From NCBI RefSeq assembly GCF_030867145.1, contig NC_134415.1, positions 21,740,417-21,804,416 on the forward strand: a DNA stretch of 64,000 nucleotides, in the 5' to 3' direction. Shown in pieces: positions 23,642 to 38,236 of the stretch. The translations under genes were made by a program, and so were the position numbers. The notes under the pieces were generated by a model, which made no database searches, had not been told where the DNA came from, and worked only from the letters and a program-made list of their open reading frames with translations. The first letter of the stretch is position 1, and every line of letters starts with the position of its first letter. The DNA is from Opisthocomus hoazin. Lineage: Eukaryota; Chordata; Aves; Opisthocomiformes; Opisthocomidae.

Positions 23642-26600
23642 CTCCTGAGGTTTTCTTTTTAATCTTATAAATGGCTAGGGAAAATGTGAGTAAGCAGGAA
23701 AACCCAATTCTGTAGCTGGCTAATTCGTGGCCACCCAGTGTGCTTAATGCCTGAGAAACACATGTATCATCCTTGTCAAAACCATATAGTGAAACCTAAG
23801 GCAAACCAACATAGCTACTCTTCCATATTAGCAATTCATCTCTTGGTTGCTATTTTTGTAAACATCATTCTTCAAACCGTAAGTACAAAACCGTAATTAG
23901 TACGCAGAGCAGATACAGCAACTTCAGAAACAGAAATCAAGCAATAAACCCTGAGGCAATGTAACCACATCTTAGTTGTCGCTAGCATGTTACAGAGGCA
24001 ATAACGATATACAGAAGTGAGTAGCTTCATGGGAAGATGAGATAGAAGGCATTTGTGAAGGTTAACACAATTTCTGCACAAAAATTGAAGGGCTTTATCT
24101 GATGATGTTGCTAACAAACTCCTGGTTATGTCCTCGTGGCGGGTTAGGTTGCTTATCCTACTAGTTATTTGTCGGGCTGTTCTCTGTAGCAAGGTGAAAG
24201 CTAGCGGGTTCCCTCGTCCACTCCTGTATCATCTAGTTACCAAATTCTTCTGCAGGCTACCAACCTTCTTGTCAGCCTGGGCGAATGTCTACTCTCCACC
24301 CTCAGCTTCTGCAGAAATGACAACTTCTGCAAATTACAAAAGCAAGCTGGAAGAAAGGCACAAATCGTGAGTCTTTCTTTTCCGTGCGATGCTGGGCGGT
24401 GGTTGCATGTGTAGCACAGAGCAGCCTTTTATGAAGAAGCGCTTGCTCTAATTTGAGCTGACTGAGTGCAGGGCTGTGGCTGGTTGGAGCTCATGCGAGA
24501 GATCCGTGTGGAAATACAAAGGGATTAGTTGACTGCAAGCCAGACTCCGATAATCGGATAGTATCTTGGGTCTTGTCCATGCTAAAAAAAATTGCACAGC
24601 CTTACTATTCCAGAGAACTGTGTTTTATGCAACCAACAAATACTGTTGAACTGGTACTGCCAGTGTTGTGGTATGGCATGTTGGAGTATCTTTCGCATTC
24701 ATTCCCGTATATGAGACCATGAATGATGCTGGTAGAAGACACTTAGATTAAGCTGTTTCCATGTCACTGTGCCAATGGTCTCAAACAAACGCACTTCCTC
24801 ACTGTCACAGTGACTGACTGGTAACTGCGGAGGACCTTGTGTGATGGCACTTTGCACGTGTGTGTGTGTGTATCAGTACGTACAAAGCCCAGCTGCAGTC
24901 AATAGACCTGTACGTGACTGATAACAGAAGGAGTCTTTAAGCAAAACCCACCCCAGACACAGTCATCCCCCTGCGCCTTCGGTGGGAAAGGAGCTGTTGT
25001 GCTGTGCGGGCAGGGAGACTGCTAGCTGAAATGCAGCCCTGCCTCTTCAAGGAGCTCTGAAAAAGGATGAGCGGAGATGAGGATCAGGCCAAAATGGGTT
25101 AACCGGGAAGTAATGTAAGTTACGGTCACAAAATTGGGCCCTGAAATGTAGTCTGGAAGGAGAAAACTGCATTAATGATAATGCTCTGAGGTGTAAGGGA
25201 AAGGAAGAATAGGGTGAAACACTCTGCTGTTTCTTAAAAAAAGAAATCCCTTTTATTACTTTACTGAGATTATTTTCCAGGTGCAAACACTTAAGAGAGC
25301 AGTTAGAGCTACTCTGTGAGGTGCCCTGCACCAGGAGCCTTCTGTCCTTTCCCTGAACAGGAATTAGTTTGTATTGTTCTGAGCAGTTGTAGATGAATAC
25401 TGCAATGTTTGCCCTCGGAGAACTTGTTATCTATGATAATCTGGGTAAAGCAACAGCACTTCAAAGCTAAGATAAAGCATAAAGATATTCTTCCACCTGT
25501 GACCCTATTATTCCACTCTATATTTATTATTCTGTATCTTGACTGGGTAGTTTCTAATTTCTTTTCCCTTCTTCTGATAAAATAATTTGTAGGTTTAATT
25601 GAGGTTTTCTGAACTGAAAACTGATGCCTAGCACTTTTTTCTTTTCTTTTTTTCCCACGAGAACCTCTCACTTTGTGGTTGCTTGAGGAAGTTGACTTAA
25701 GCAATTTAAAATGTAGTCGTGGCTTATTTAGAAAAAGACACTGGCTGTTAACACAAAAATATATGCCTAAATATGCTAACAGGTGCAAGAGCTGTCTAAT
25801 CACGTGATGGCTACAGGAAACCTATTAACCATAGTGTTTGGGTTAAAGACAGGTCACGCTGATAATTAAATACAGAAAGTCAAATTTTTTGCTATCTCTT
25901 TTTCTTTCTTTTTTCCCCCTCAGTGTTTCCTGCTACTGTCCATGCTTACAGCTGGAAGTTGAAGTTTTCTATGTTCTAGAGTTAGTCTGAAAGGTTGTGA
26001 CACTGATTAAAATCAGCAACAGTCATAGCTGTAGTAGGGACAGAAATAGAGGTGTGAGGTTAAGCAGATGTCAGCATTCATTATGAACTTCTGTGCTCTT
26101 TCAGGTTTCAGGTCACAGCTTCCAAATACTTTCTACATACTGCTAAAATAAAGCTCTTGAAAACATATTGTGAAAAATCTGAACTTCTTGTCTAAGTTAT
26201 TGGTTGGCTTGCCTTTGGCTCTAGAGGTCTTGTGTAAGGCACCATTCGGGTTTGGTTTTTTAGGGCCAGGACTTTTCTTCCTTGTTGTAAGGAGAGCGCA
26301 CACACAGAGAAAACACCCTTCGAAGTAGATTTCAGCTTTAATAGGGAGGAGCCCTGTTCTGTACTACCTATTCTATCAGGTCTATAGTCTGGGCATGTAA
26401 GTGTATCTACAGCCCATATCAAAATTCTCCAACAGCTGAGGAAAAATCTGTTGGCTTTCTGCATCACAGATTTCTGTAGGCAGGGGAATCCTGGTGATTC
26501 ATCCTCAGCTGTGATCCAAAGCATTTCAGACCCTTGATACTGATGTGCTTGCTGGTTGAATGTTTGATGTGCAGCTTACCATTTTACTCTTACCTTTTTT

Positions 26601-29600
26601 TTTTCTCCAGTGATGACTTCTAGATGATACAAACTACCTTAAAGCTGGTTGGTGCCATCTTGCCACTGTACCTAATTTTGAATCATCAAAACCTCTTTAT
26701 GGAGCAGGTAACCATATCTGGGATTGAGCATAGTGACATTTCTGTTTGAAATCTACTTCCTAAGGAAGTTTTGGGAAAAATCCCAAACAGACTTCTCCAG
26801 CATGTGTCCTTTCCAGGGCAGGAAGCACATCTGCCTGTCTACAGCAAAGGCACTGCTGCTCAGAGGTTAGGTCTATTATGCCTGTGTAGCAGAGCTAGTC
26901 TTTCAGCAGCAAACAAGATATAGGTGTTTCTGTCCTGCAAAGGGAAAAAGATAAGTGAATCGTCTGGTTAGGAGGCTTCTTACTGTGCTCATCTTCCCGC
27001 GTCCCCAGCAGGGCAAGGCGACATGAAAAGCAAGATTTTTATTTTCCAAGATGCCTTCTCACATGCTGAGATGACTTCATCCCTGTCTGGCCTCTGCCTG
27101 CTGATGACTTGGCCGGCATGCAGCATACCCTCGGATCTCAATACCTAAACCTGCATCTGTGGTTCAAATGTCTTGCTTTGTTAGTCAGCTTCTGCTGCTG
27201 TCCGCACCTTTGAAACCGTGTAGCAGAGAGAAGTTGCTGGGTGTTTCCCTTAGGACTGTAACTGTCCTGTTCCTTTCAGTATTACGGTGGAAAGTTGATG
27301 GTGAGGTAAAATTAGTTAGAAAATATGAAAGCTAGACTTCAGTGCCAAATCTGTAGATTTGATGCTTCTAACTGATGCTTGTTACTTGTGAGGTGGGAGC
27401 ATGTGAACAGCGTTCTATAATGTTCCAGAGACATGCAAAAAAGCTATTGGAATCTTTCATTATAAACCATGTCCCTGGGTGTAAAACCCAAGCACAGTAA
27501 CGGTGCAGTAGACATCTCACATCTGTTCATACACTAACTGGTGTTGTTCTTCAGACTGTCATATAAGGATTTTTAAATTACAAGTGTCAAACAGTGCTGG
27601 TAAGGAGTGATGACCCAGTGATTAAGGGATTGAGTTCAGTTTGTTCTGCTGCAAATTTCTTCTTGGCTTTCGACATGTTGCTTAGACTCTCTGGCTTTAG
27701 AGCACATTCTCCTTGGCTGGTAAGCTATCTTAAAAGATAAGGATGATATGAGAAACTCCTGCCTTGTAGTCGAGTAGTCTGTGGTTCCTCCTACCTGGTT
27801 TGTCACCCACTGACATCTCAGGAACTCATCGGTGTGTAGGATAACCCTTTATTGTACAACTGCTTTTGCAAGTACCAAGTTTTATATTACTCTTTTAGTA
27901 AGCAATCATTTTTATTCTCTAACAGTTCCTTCCTCATGTTGTTTAAATGTTCTGGTTTGTGTAAACTTGCTTACCTGATTATTTTTAAGATTTCACTGTA
28001 TTTAAGCACTCTTCCAATCTGATAATTGTGTTATTTACCTAAGGTGGAAAACACGTCTAAGGTAGGTATCTTCTGAATATTCCTTGGAGACTAGAATAAC
28101 ATGTTTGCTTCTCTGGGTTCTCCATATCCTACATGTGGTCTTTGCTTGAAGTTGCAAAGCACCCACCCTGATCTGCCCACTCCTGTTTACATGTATTTTA
28201 ATTGTATAGCTGTAGGAGAAACTGTAGAGAAAAGGGAAGCAGGGTGGCTTAGTACTACGACAGCTTGTTCTGCTGTGATGTCTCATGTGAGAAGTTCATT
28301 ACCATATTTGATTGGAGAAAGTATTCTGGCAGGTATGGACTCTACATTTTAGTAAAGGCAAAAACAAATGATATATTGTGCCATATTAACATCAATGATG
28401 GCAGATGTTGTTTTCGATAGCGGAAAGTAAGGGTGGAAGCAGAGTTATCAGAATATTGTACCACGAGCTGGAAATAGGGCCAATCCAGGCAAACGAAGTA
28501 GAAGAAAAGGTATTTGAATTGCAAAAGGCCACACAGTTCTCTGCTGCTCAGCACAGTATTGAATAAAGCCACAACAGATGCAGCAACATCAAATCTGTTC
28601 CCCAGAGAGGAGGAAGACATCTCCTCTAGTTAGTGACAAGTCTTGGAGGGAGTGAAAACACTTGATTTGTATGCATTTCAACATTGTCTTTTGTTCTTAT
28701 ATCGGCTTTAAAACAATTTCCTTCAGGAGAGAATTTAGAGAGGATGTAGATGTTGCTGCTGCTCATCTTGCATAGCCTCGTGCTATTCTTTGTGTAGGTG
28801 AGGAAAGGAGAAGTAAGAAGGATAGCCTTCTCAAAACTTCTGTCAATGGTATTTTGCTACCTGAGCCTGGTGCTCAAGTCTAAATGTCATGGTTGTCCCC
28901 ACTGCTCACACCCTGACTCAAATGTCGAGCAAGATGGGTGACCCTTCCAGGTCAGTGCTAACATGAGGAGGGGGAGGATTGGCACAGAACTAAACTTTGC
29001 CCAAAGAGGCATACTGCTTTGTCCACTGCAGAAATATGTGTGTGGGATGGAGTTTGAATGTTGGGCACCTCTGCTGGAACTCTTTTGGATATATGGCTAG
29101 CAGAGCCCTTACTTATATCCTAGAGACACAAAGTTCTTGTCAAGAGCTTGAGGCGGGCTTTGAGGCTGGCCATACCAGAAAACACTCATCTGTGGCAATT
29201 GCGCTGCACCTATCCCAAGGCAGCTTTACCAAAAGGCCTGTTGATGTAAAAAATGGAAATTGAAGAGCATACTTATGTCAGTTGCAGAGGACTGAACTAG
29301 AGCCTTTATTTTCTAAACACATGTCTATCTTATGAGGATTCATAGGAAGTAATTGCTGAGTTAGTATCTGTGCTGTGTTTTCCTGGAAGCACTCGTACAG
29401 CCTGTTGATCCCTTTGATCATCTATTCCCATTTCTCCAGAACAGATGTCTATCAAATGCAGTACCTAGTACAAACTTCTGGAGTTTGCATGCAGGTTGCC
29501 AGCAAGCATAATAGAAACCCAGGGCTCAGCTGACTGAAAGAAAAGAGATTGTATTTTTCATGGGGGATTGGAGCACACCCCAGTGATGTAGCAGACCCCC

Positions 29601-31432
29601 CAGCACTCCTTTTCACTTGCCGTGTTCTCTGTTCCTCTCTCTCCTACCCTAGTATCACTCAATCTGTCATTCCTGCTCTTCTTGCCAAGTTAACTGAACA
29701 CTGAACAGCATTTTCTGAAAATACAGCTTCTGTACCACTCCTTTTCCTCCCAGCTTGGTTCATCCCACCCGTGGAATAGTCTTTGTTCTTGAGAAAATGA
29801 AGCCCTTGGAGTGCGGAGAAGGGATGGGTGCAGCCACGGTGCTGTCCTCTGCAACACAAACAAAAGGCGTTTGGAAACCTGTACGCAGCTTTCTGTCTGC
29901 AATGACTGCAGCACCCTGGAGGTAGATCGGCCGTAAAAACCAGCACACCCTTTGTGCTCTCGCCTGCCTGAACGCAGTGCAGGATGCCTGAATCGCCCTG
30001 GGCTGAGGTCCCTGTTACTCTTGCTAACAGGCACCCTGCTGATGTAGAAAAGTCAATATAAATGGTGAAAGGGCTGATAATGTATTTGGCCTCCTGGAAG
30101 AGGGAAGGTATTTTGTTACAAGGTGCACAATACAGCTTGATTAAGCAACGTATGTGAGCCAAGAGGCCTGGAACAGGTGATCTCATAGGTGTGCGAGATA
30201 CCCAGTGAACCTGAATGTGATCATCTGCATAGGCATGAGTCAAGTTCACCTGGTTCACTGAATATGAATCAGGATTGAGACATGACTACTAAAAGCAACA
30301 GATGTATCATAAGATACTAAAGTCAAAGTACAAAAAGTGTTTGAGCATTGCTATGGTTCTGTTGACACAAGAAAATACCTTTGTGCTCTACTGAACCCAC
30401 ACTATTCCACAAATTAGAGGCAGAATTGAAAGCTATAGATTTACAAGATCAGTATCTGATGTCCATGGTCCTGTTGAGCTGCTGTTTTGTTGTCATTGTG
30501 CAGTAAAATATTTATCTTCTGGAAAAAATAATTTTTTCACTTCTTGTCTAAAATATCAAACTTTGATGAGGTAGGCTATATGTTTGGAAATAATTAGAAA
30601 AACACTAAAAAGGTAAAGAGACAGAGCACTCTGAAATACCTGACTTGGAAAAAGGTTACAGGAGTTGCTTGTAAACTGGAATCTGGGTATGGTTCTCACA
30701 TCCACACTTCTTTTGTGTTTAAAGCAATAGCAGGTCACTCAGGTACTCATCTGTGTCCTGTAGATATACACAATAAAAACAGCTTGAGAGGTATTTTTCT
30801 TATTCCACCCTGACAACTGCGTTCAGGAGAAGAGTTTAACAGTGTGCTCTTCAAATTTGTGGCCTTTAAACGCTCACTTTGAATATTGAAGATCAAAGAA
30901 TATTTGTACACTTTATAATGAGGAATATTACATAGAACATTTTAGTCTCTAAATACTTTCTCATATTCAGTAATGACCAATGCTTATTTTCACTTTACTC
31001 CCAGAGAAACTAAGGCAAAAAAAACCTGTGTAGTTTCCTCTCTGAGCTACCTTGGAGCTTTGTGCTGGTGTAAGGGATAAATTTCAGTCTCACAAGCAGA
31101 AGTCTGCATCATTACATTTTATATTTAAGCTTATATTTTAGCTGTGAATTAAATACAATAAAAAATTGCTTGAGTGCTTCTCTGACAAGAACTGGAAATT
31201 CTTTGCTCGATTCCCCCCCCCCATGCTTATGGCAAAGCAGATACGAACAAATTCCCCACAGTAGTGTGGCAACATTTATGCTTACAAAAAGATATTGCAT
31301 ATGAAGACATTCTAGGATCAGTAAAAAAAAGAAGAATAGCTAGACTGATTCAAGTGGTTTATAGGACTGAAATACCTTGCAAGATATGAGAATCCTCAGT
31401 GGGCATAGGAGTGAATGAGGTCACACTTACAC
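23642..31432. other. Gene desert, middle part
   Basis: No recognised gene or repeat family. It includes a short GT-dinucleotide run near 24857-24871 and an exon-like segment at about 24255-24366 flanked by an acceptor-like CTTCTGCAG and a donor-like GTGAGT. The 199-codon - strand frame at 29659-30258 has no recognisable domain. Confidence 0.5.
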
Positions 31433-31812
31433 TCACAGAATCACAGAATGGTAGGGGTTGGAACGGACCTCTGTGTATCATCTAGTCCAACCCTCCTGCC
31501 AAAGCAGGGTCACCTACAGCAGGCTGCACAGGACCTCATCCAGGTGGGTTTTGAATATCTCCAGAGAAGGAGACTCCACAACCCTCTGGGCAACCTGTTC
31601 CAGTGCTCCATCACCCTCAGAGGGAAGAAGTACTTCCTCATCTTCAGACGGAACTTCCTGTGCTTCAGTTTGTGCCTGTTGCCCCTTGTCCTGTCACTGG
31701 GCACCACTGAAAAGAGTCTGGCCCCATCCTCCTGACACCCACCCTTCAGATATTTATAAGCATTTAGAAGATCCCCTCACAGCCTTCTCTTCTCCAGGCT
31801 AAACAAGCCCAG
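31433..31812 (-). mobile_element. CR1 LINE fragment, reverse orientation
   Basis: A CR1 3' portion inserted on the - strand. It begins on the + strand with the reversed terminal repeat CACAGAATCACAGAATGG, followed by GGGTTGGAACGGACC and ATCATCTAGTCCAACCC. It then covers the end of the second open reading frame: on the - strand a broken frame includes [20 protein letters not shown], the conserved end of the CR1 polymerase protein. It is 5'-truncated and not functional. Confidence 0.92.
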
Positions 31813-34800
31813 TCTGTGAATTCAAGCCTGAAAAACCTTGAATGTAACCAAAAGCGCAGGAGGTGAATATGTCAACTTTGCAAAAAACCCTAAATTTAAG
31901 AAAGGAAGTTAATATTCACGTTTGATAAGAGGAAGTATAGTTTTAAAATTGGACTAGTAGGTTGTAACTCTGCATTAGAGCTTATTTTTCACCCGATACG
32001 TAGGAGAGAGCTGATTTGGAGGGAGGCGGGTGGGAAGAAGTAATGAAATAGCTCTGGCAATGCTTTTACGTTCTTTTGTCCCCCAATAATACTGTTACAC
32101 AGATGACCTAATGAACAGAAACAGAGACAGTTTATGGAGATGAGGTACCCGTGAATTCAATACAAGACAGGCATGCCTTTAGCCATGAACTGTGATTGAT
32201 GTTTGGGCTTGGGTGATAGGATCACTTTTGACAAAGAAGTGCTCATGTTCAGAAAAGATGTAAAGAACTTGGATGGAAACCTGCTTACTGGGCAGGAAGC
32301 CATGTGAAAGGGGAATAACTTCCAGCTTGCTTATTTGCCAATAAATGTTAAATTGTGTAACAGGAGGTTATTGCCTGTCCAGCAGTTCCTTAGCATTTTA
32401 CTTAGAATTTTACTTAGCCATTTCCCTCCTCGGCTTCTTTCTCTGTTATAAACTTACTTTCAGCTGAGGAGACGATTGAAACCATATCAAACATTACACT
32501 GGGAACAGTTCACACTCTCATACTCCAGACAGAAGAAACCCCGATTCTGATTTCAGGAGGAATATCAGTGGTAGTATGCTCTCAAAACGCTTAGGACTAT
32601 CAAAGTCAGCCCTGTGTGGAATATGCAAAATTTGAGATATCAGGGAGGTCTAGTCTGGGTTTTGTCTGGTATGCAAAGGATGAGAACACGAAACCAAACA
32701 GGCAAAATTAGCGATAAATTAGCTAGTCCAAAGATCTTTCATCTTCTTTCAATATGACCATGTGTGTTTTTTCAGGGCTTTGTACACACCACTTAGATCA
32801 AAGGCAGGCCCTTCCTCAGGGTAGTTCAGTGATGGCTCTGAGTAGCCCTGTGTAATAATCTACCTCTCCTCATTGCCAATAGAGTGAACCAGGAGAAAGA
32901 CTGGCATTCAGACTAAAGTTTGGGGATTTTTTTAATTAATTATGTGCCCAAAAGGTATATAAAGTCATATCTGGAGAAGATGGCTCTCACCACTTAGGTC
33001 TAGAAGGGAGGGATTTTTCTAGTCTCTAGTTTATCTCTGATAATTGCTGTCCATTCTACGGGTAAGAAAGGACCATACCAGAAATTGTGACTCTTGCTAA
33101 CATGTCAGGCAGTTGAGTATTAGAAGCAATAATTATGTGCTGGACAACAGGTTAAGGCAGATGTTCAGGAGCAGCTGCTATCGACCTGTTGGCAAAGTTA
33201 ATTGTTTCATGGTATGATGGAGTGATTCTTGGCATCTTTCTAGGGAAAGAGGTCATAAATTGAGGGGAAATTACACTGAATATGAGGTGCAATGATATGC
33301 CATGATGACAGAGATGTGCATCAGTAATGGCGAATGGAGAATCTTGAAAATTACAGCCGCTCTGCAGAGAGTAGAAAAATAGCTCTGGGGCATCATTAGT
33401 TAGTGATTTCTGTTCATCAAAAAGGGCCATTAGGAGTGGCATCTGGATCTGGTTCAAATAGTCTAGCTCTGGATTGTGGGAATATGACCTAGAGGCTTTT
33501 CTTCCATCACAGGTACTCAAAATTCAGGCACTTGGAAATTCTTTGCTAGCAAGTTTTGTGAGGAAAGACTATACAAGGTTACAGTGGAAGGTCACAGATA
33601 ACTTTACCACTGGCACAGTGGAGGAGAAATGCATGATAATCTTGGGTCTAACATTTCTTGACCCTCAGGTACTTGTGTAATTCCTCTGACTCTCCTTCAT
33701 AAACAGCCCAGAAGGCATCTCAGCCATTCTGGGAGCAGTTGCAATGATGATCACTTGCTATCATTGTGAGGACTTCATGAGTTTCCTGTAGATAAGTGGA
33801 CCATGCAGGGAAATGTTTTGAAGAACCTTTAGTTCTCTGTTCTCTCTAATGGATTCAGAAGCCAATTTTAAATTTCTCTTTATGGATAAGAAAATGTAAT
33901 GAGTTTTTGTGTTCTTGGCATTTCATACCATGCTTGAAAATGTTCCGAGTAGGATGGTTTGCATCCGTAAGTATGCTCAAACAAGCCGTATTGTCTCCAT
34001 TGTACACTTGCACAGGTAATTTCAGGCCCTAGACCAGTTCATTTGTGTTCTGTCATCCCCAAGAAGGGTGAACAATTCACTCTGTCCATGAAATGCATCT
34101 TTTCTGTAGCATCTATAGGAAAACTGAGTAGCACAGAGAAGAAAAAACATGGATTTATGTTCTCTCCAAATATAAAATTTAAAGTGGACAAGCTTTACAT
34201 ACTGTGCGGTGTATCTGTAACTAAATTCAATATAATTTACCTCTATGTATGTCTGAGATATACTTAACTGAATTGTCAGCATTTATATATGCAAACGCTT
34301 GATACCAGGCATCTGCCTTCAGAAGACCTACGTTGACCCGACTGTGTGTCATCATGATCAAGACTGATTTAACACTGTGGAAGCTTTAAATTCCAGCACC
34401 CAGAACCTCTGGTTTTAAGATGTTATTTGCACTGAGTCATTTTCATTGGGAGTACTTTAGAATAAGATCTCAAGTCTCAGCCTTTGGTATTCATGCACAT
34501 GTTTGCACATGAATGAGCTTACATAAACAGGCAGTTGTGTGCTTTATTGCTTCACTTTTCTTAGGTAAATGCTTGTGAGAAGATATACAGGCATCCGGGA
34601 AGAGTCCATTAAAAACTTCTTATCAGGGCTAAACTGTTTCAGGGATCCTTGGAGGATGCTAGAGTTCATTTGTCCGTGGTTTGCTGTTCTTCAAAAGAAT
34701 ATTGCTAAAGGGCAAGCTGTGTAGGAAAAAACAAGGTCATTTTACCTGTTGCTCAGTGGAGAAGCATAAAGAAAGTTCAGCTTTTCGACTAAGTGTTGCG

Positions 34801-36734
34801 CAGTTGTTTTAATGAAGGAATATACAGCACGATACTTGAGCTGGTCTAGATGTTCTTGTCTGCTTACTCATCCCGGAGGGCTTAGTCTGCTATGGGGTTT
34901 TCTTTGTTATAAGCATAAACATTGTCTAACCATTGGGGAGAGTTTGTCTGTGATCAGATCTGCTGATGCTAATGTTTCTTTTAGGAACTAACAAGAATAC
35001 CTCAAGAAAAAATGTTTTTATATTGAGGAAAGATTGCAGAGTAAAATATACACATATCATCGCTGTGTGTTTCCCTGGAATATGTATGGAGGGTGGATGG
35101 GTGAGAATATGCAGCAAAAAGCTCCAAGAATAAATGAGATAATATTGTGATGTTCGTTTTTTTATTGTTGTTGTTAAACTATATTGTTCTGTTTCATAAC
35201 ATATTTGTGTTAAGCTCTGCTCCTCAAAATCTAACTAACTTCGGGTGTGTAAACCCCTCTTCAGGTCCAAAATCTTGACTGGAATATGGGCGGGGAGGGG
35301 GAACCTATAATATTTTTCCTCCCAGTTATAACCATTAAAGTTTATAACCCTATCTATTTCTTGCTGCAAAAATATTCTGCTTTTAAACCCATCCTTTTAG
35401 AACTAAAGCAATTGAGGGGAGGGATAGTACTTTGGGAGTTTCAGCGTTTATTTTTCTTATATTCCTAAGGACATGCCCTTCATGGTACTCTGTAGCATTT
35501 CTTGACAATTTCTCTGCAGAAAATTTTGAAAAATATGTGGAATAAACTTCAAAAAATATTAAATGGCTGTAGCTCAAAATCCTAGACTAGTACAGTATCT
35601 CTTACTTCTTCCTTTTCTAAGGCTGTTAACAACTGGACCCTTTTAATTCAGGACAGTTTTAAGGTCTCCATCCTGTGTTTAAATCAGTGATATAAGCTCC
35701 CACTCTTTCACATGTTTCTGTTAAATTCAGAAAGTCTCCACGCTGAGATCAGACTGCACTATGTGAGGACAGGGAAGAGAAGAGCAAATGAGATAGGAAG
35801 GGTTACGCATGAAAAACAACCGTAACAATAATGTGACCTTTCCTGTTGGTGAGCTGTAGACTATCATTTGTTCTGCAAATGGTTTTGCTTGTCCAAGCAA
35901 TGTAAGGTGGTTAGTTTTGAAATAGAATTGAGGCACTGTTACTTAGTTTTGTTTGTCTCTGCTCACTTTCTGCAACTGAACATCCTTTGGAAAGATATGG
36001 TGGTTCCTTCAGAGTATTTAAAAACTGCAAGAATAGCAGCTGGATGGGGAGATGGCGAAGGGACATCTGCAAGACTAGAGCTCTAGATGAAATTCAGCAT
36101 TTTAACTTCACAGCCGCAGGTCTCAGCTTGCTACAAGGGCGGTCTGCAGACTGCCCTGGATCTCATTGTGTCCGGGGTGCTCAGTGCATGAGGCTGTAGT
36201 TTGTGTGGTTTAAATTAGGACGTATTAACTGATGCGCATGGACTCACCCCTGCCACTATTTATGGTTAGAATCTGGGAGCTTAGCTATTAGTGATTGCTT
36301 AGCTACAGTGACACAAATGCTGAAGACCGAAAGTGTTGCTCTGTCAAATACGGAGAGCGCTATGCCCTTGGGAATGCAGGGAAAAAGGGTTGTCATGAAG
36401 CTGTGATGCTTCGTCTCTAGTTAGGAGGTGCTCCAATCAGCAGGCCTCTTGATTATTTTGTGTGAAACGCTGTTTCTGTTGATGCAAGGGAAGATGGGCT
36501 GGACATGAAGAGGTGACCAAAACTTGCTTAGAGGATTCACATGTAATGCTGATGTAACGCGTTGCTAAGCCAGAAAGTAGTGCACAGCACTGGTGTGAAA
36601 GCATTACTGGTGAGTGGCAAGTGCTTGGAGGTAGAGGCCGATTTAAATACCTCCTCTACATTGTCATGCCATGACTAAAATTCCTCTTTCTTGTTTTGTA
36701 TTATTTATACTGTACTTTATGTTTGTACAGTATT
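31813..36734. other. Gene desert between CR1 copies
   Basis: AT-rich DNA with no recognised gene, RNA or repeat family. Open frames are short and look random. Confidence 0.5.
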
Positions 36735-37683
36735 GTTTAATATCTTCATCAGTGACAAACAGCAGGATTGAGTGCACCCTCAGCAAGTCTGCAGATGACA
36801 CCAAGCTGTGTGGTGTGGTCGACACGCTGGAGGGAAGGGATGCCATCCAGAGGGACCTGGACAGGCTTGAGAGGTGGGCCTGTGCGAACCTCATGAGGTT
36901 CAACAATGCCAAGCGCAAAGTCCTGCGCATGGGTCGGGGCAATCCCAAGCACAAACACAGGGTGGGCGAAGAATGGATTGAGAGCAGCCCTGAGGAGAAG
37001 GACTTGGGGGAGCTGGTTGACGAAAAGCTCAACATGACCCGACAGCGTGTGCTCACAGTCCAGAAGGCCAACCGTATCCTGGGTTGCATCAAAAGCAGCA
37101 TGGCCAGCAGGTCGAGGGAGGGGATTCTGCCCCTCTGCTCTGCTCTGGTCTGGTGAGACCCCAACCTGGAGTCCTGCATCCAGCTCTGGAGCCCTCAGCA
37201 CAGGGGAGACATGGACCTGTTGGAGCGGGTCCAGAGGAGGCCAGAAAAATGATCCGAGGGCTGGAGCACCTCTCCTGTGAGGAAAGGCTGAGAGAGTTGG
37301 GGCTGTTCAGCCTGGAGAAGAGAAGGCTCCGGGGAGATCTTATTGTGGCCTTTCAGTACTTAAAGGGGGCCTATAGGAAAGATGGGGACAGACTTTTTAG
37401 CAGGGCTTGTTGCAATAGGACAAGGGGTAATGCTTTTGAAATAAAAGAGGGTAGGTTTAGACTGGATATAAGGAAGAAATTTTTTACCATGTGGGTGGTG
37501 AAACACAAATGGGGTTGCCCAGAGAGTCAGTGGAGGCCCCATCCCTGGAAACATTCAAGGTCAGGTTGGACGGGGCTCTGAGCAGCCTGATCCAGTTGAA
37601 CATGACCCTGCTTATTGTAAGGGGGTTGGATTAGGTGACCTTTAAAGGTCCCTTCCAACGCAAAGCATTCTATGATTCTATAC
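36735..37683 (+). mobile_element. CR1 LINE, longest copy in window
   Basis: About 950 bases of CR1 in forward orientation. It starts inside the reverse transcriptase region (frame SADDTKLCGVVDTLEGRDA..., with LDRLERWACANLMRFN and ANRILGCIKSSMASRSREG) and ends in the 3' UTR with GGTGACCTTTAAAGGTCCC and the tail ATTCTATGATTCTAT. The polymerase frame is interrupted by a stop at 37154-37156 and continues in another frame to the FFTMWVV motif. The copy is 5'-truncated and dead: it lacks the endonuclease and most of the catalytic polymerase domain. Confidence 0.95.
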
Positions 37684-38132
37684 CTATAGAAATTTCTTTA
37701 GAGCCACAAATGGCTTCAAGGTTCCATCCTCAGAGGTAGGAGCGAGAGAAAATCCCTGCACTAGAGGGTTTCACGTGTAAATGGACCAATGAGGCAAAGA
37801 AGAAAGGGATGCTACCCTCATCCTCCTTTTGCACCTTTGATTCTTCCCTGTGTGGCTGCAGAGCCTCCTTCCTTCCTTTGGTCAGAATTTGGGAACCTGC
37901 TGTCCCCCATGCAACACACCCTCTGAATTTCCAAATGTAACCTCAAGACTAACCTTCAGGACATTGTTGAGCATCCTTAGAAGGTCTGCAGACCTCTGGT
38001 GCTAAAACGAGGCAGAAGCTGCCGCTGGGTGTTGGCTGGCATGGTCTCCATTGCTTAGTCCTCCTGCTGAAACTGATGCTCCGGCCTCTTGCCCCTGTGC
38101 CTTTCGTGGCCGCGGGATGGGAAGATGATTCC

Positions 38133-38236
38133 CACAGAATCACAGAATAGTAGGGGTTGGAAGGGACCTCTGTGGGTCATCTAGTCCAACCCTCCTGCCA
38201 AAGCAGGGTCACCTACAGCAGGCTGCACAGGACCTT
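38133..38236 (-). mobile_element. CR1 LINE 3' tail, reverse orientation
   Basis: A 104-base CR1 tail on the - strand, nearly identical over its length to the first 100 bases of the copy at 31433. Shared blocks include AGTAGGGGTTGGAA and AAGCAGGGTCACCTACAGCA. The close match points to the same, fairly young subfamily. Confidence 0.9.

Noticed and set aside
29659..30258. 199-codon open frame on the - strand
   Set aside because: No family resemblance. Several overlapping frames are open in the same place, which points to composition rather than coding.
36671..37581. 161- and 165-codon frames as host genes
   Set aside because: They are pieces of a CR1 polymerase frame and its 3' region, broken by stops and frame changes.
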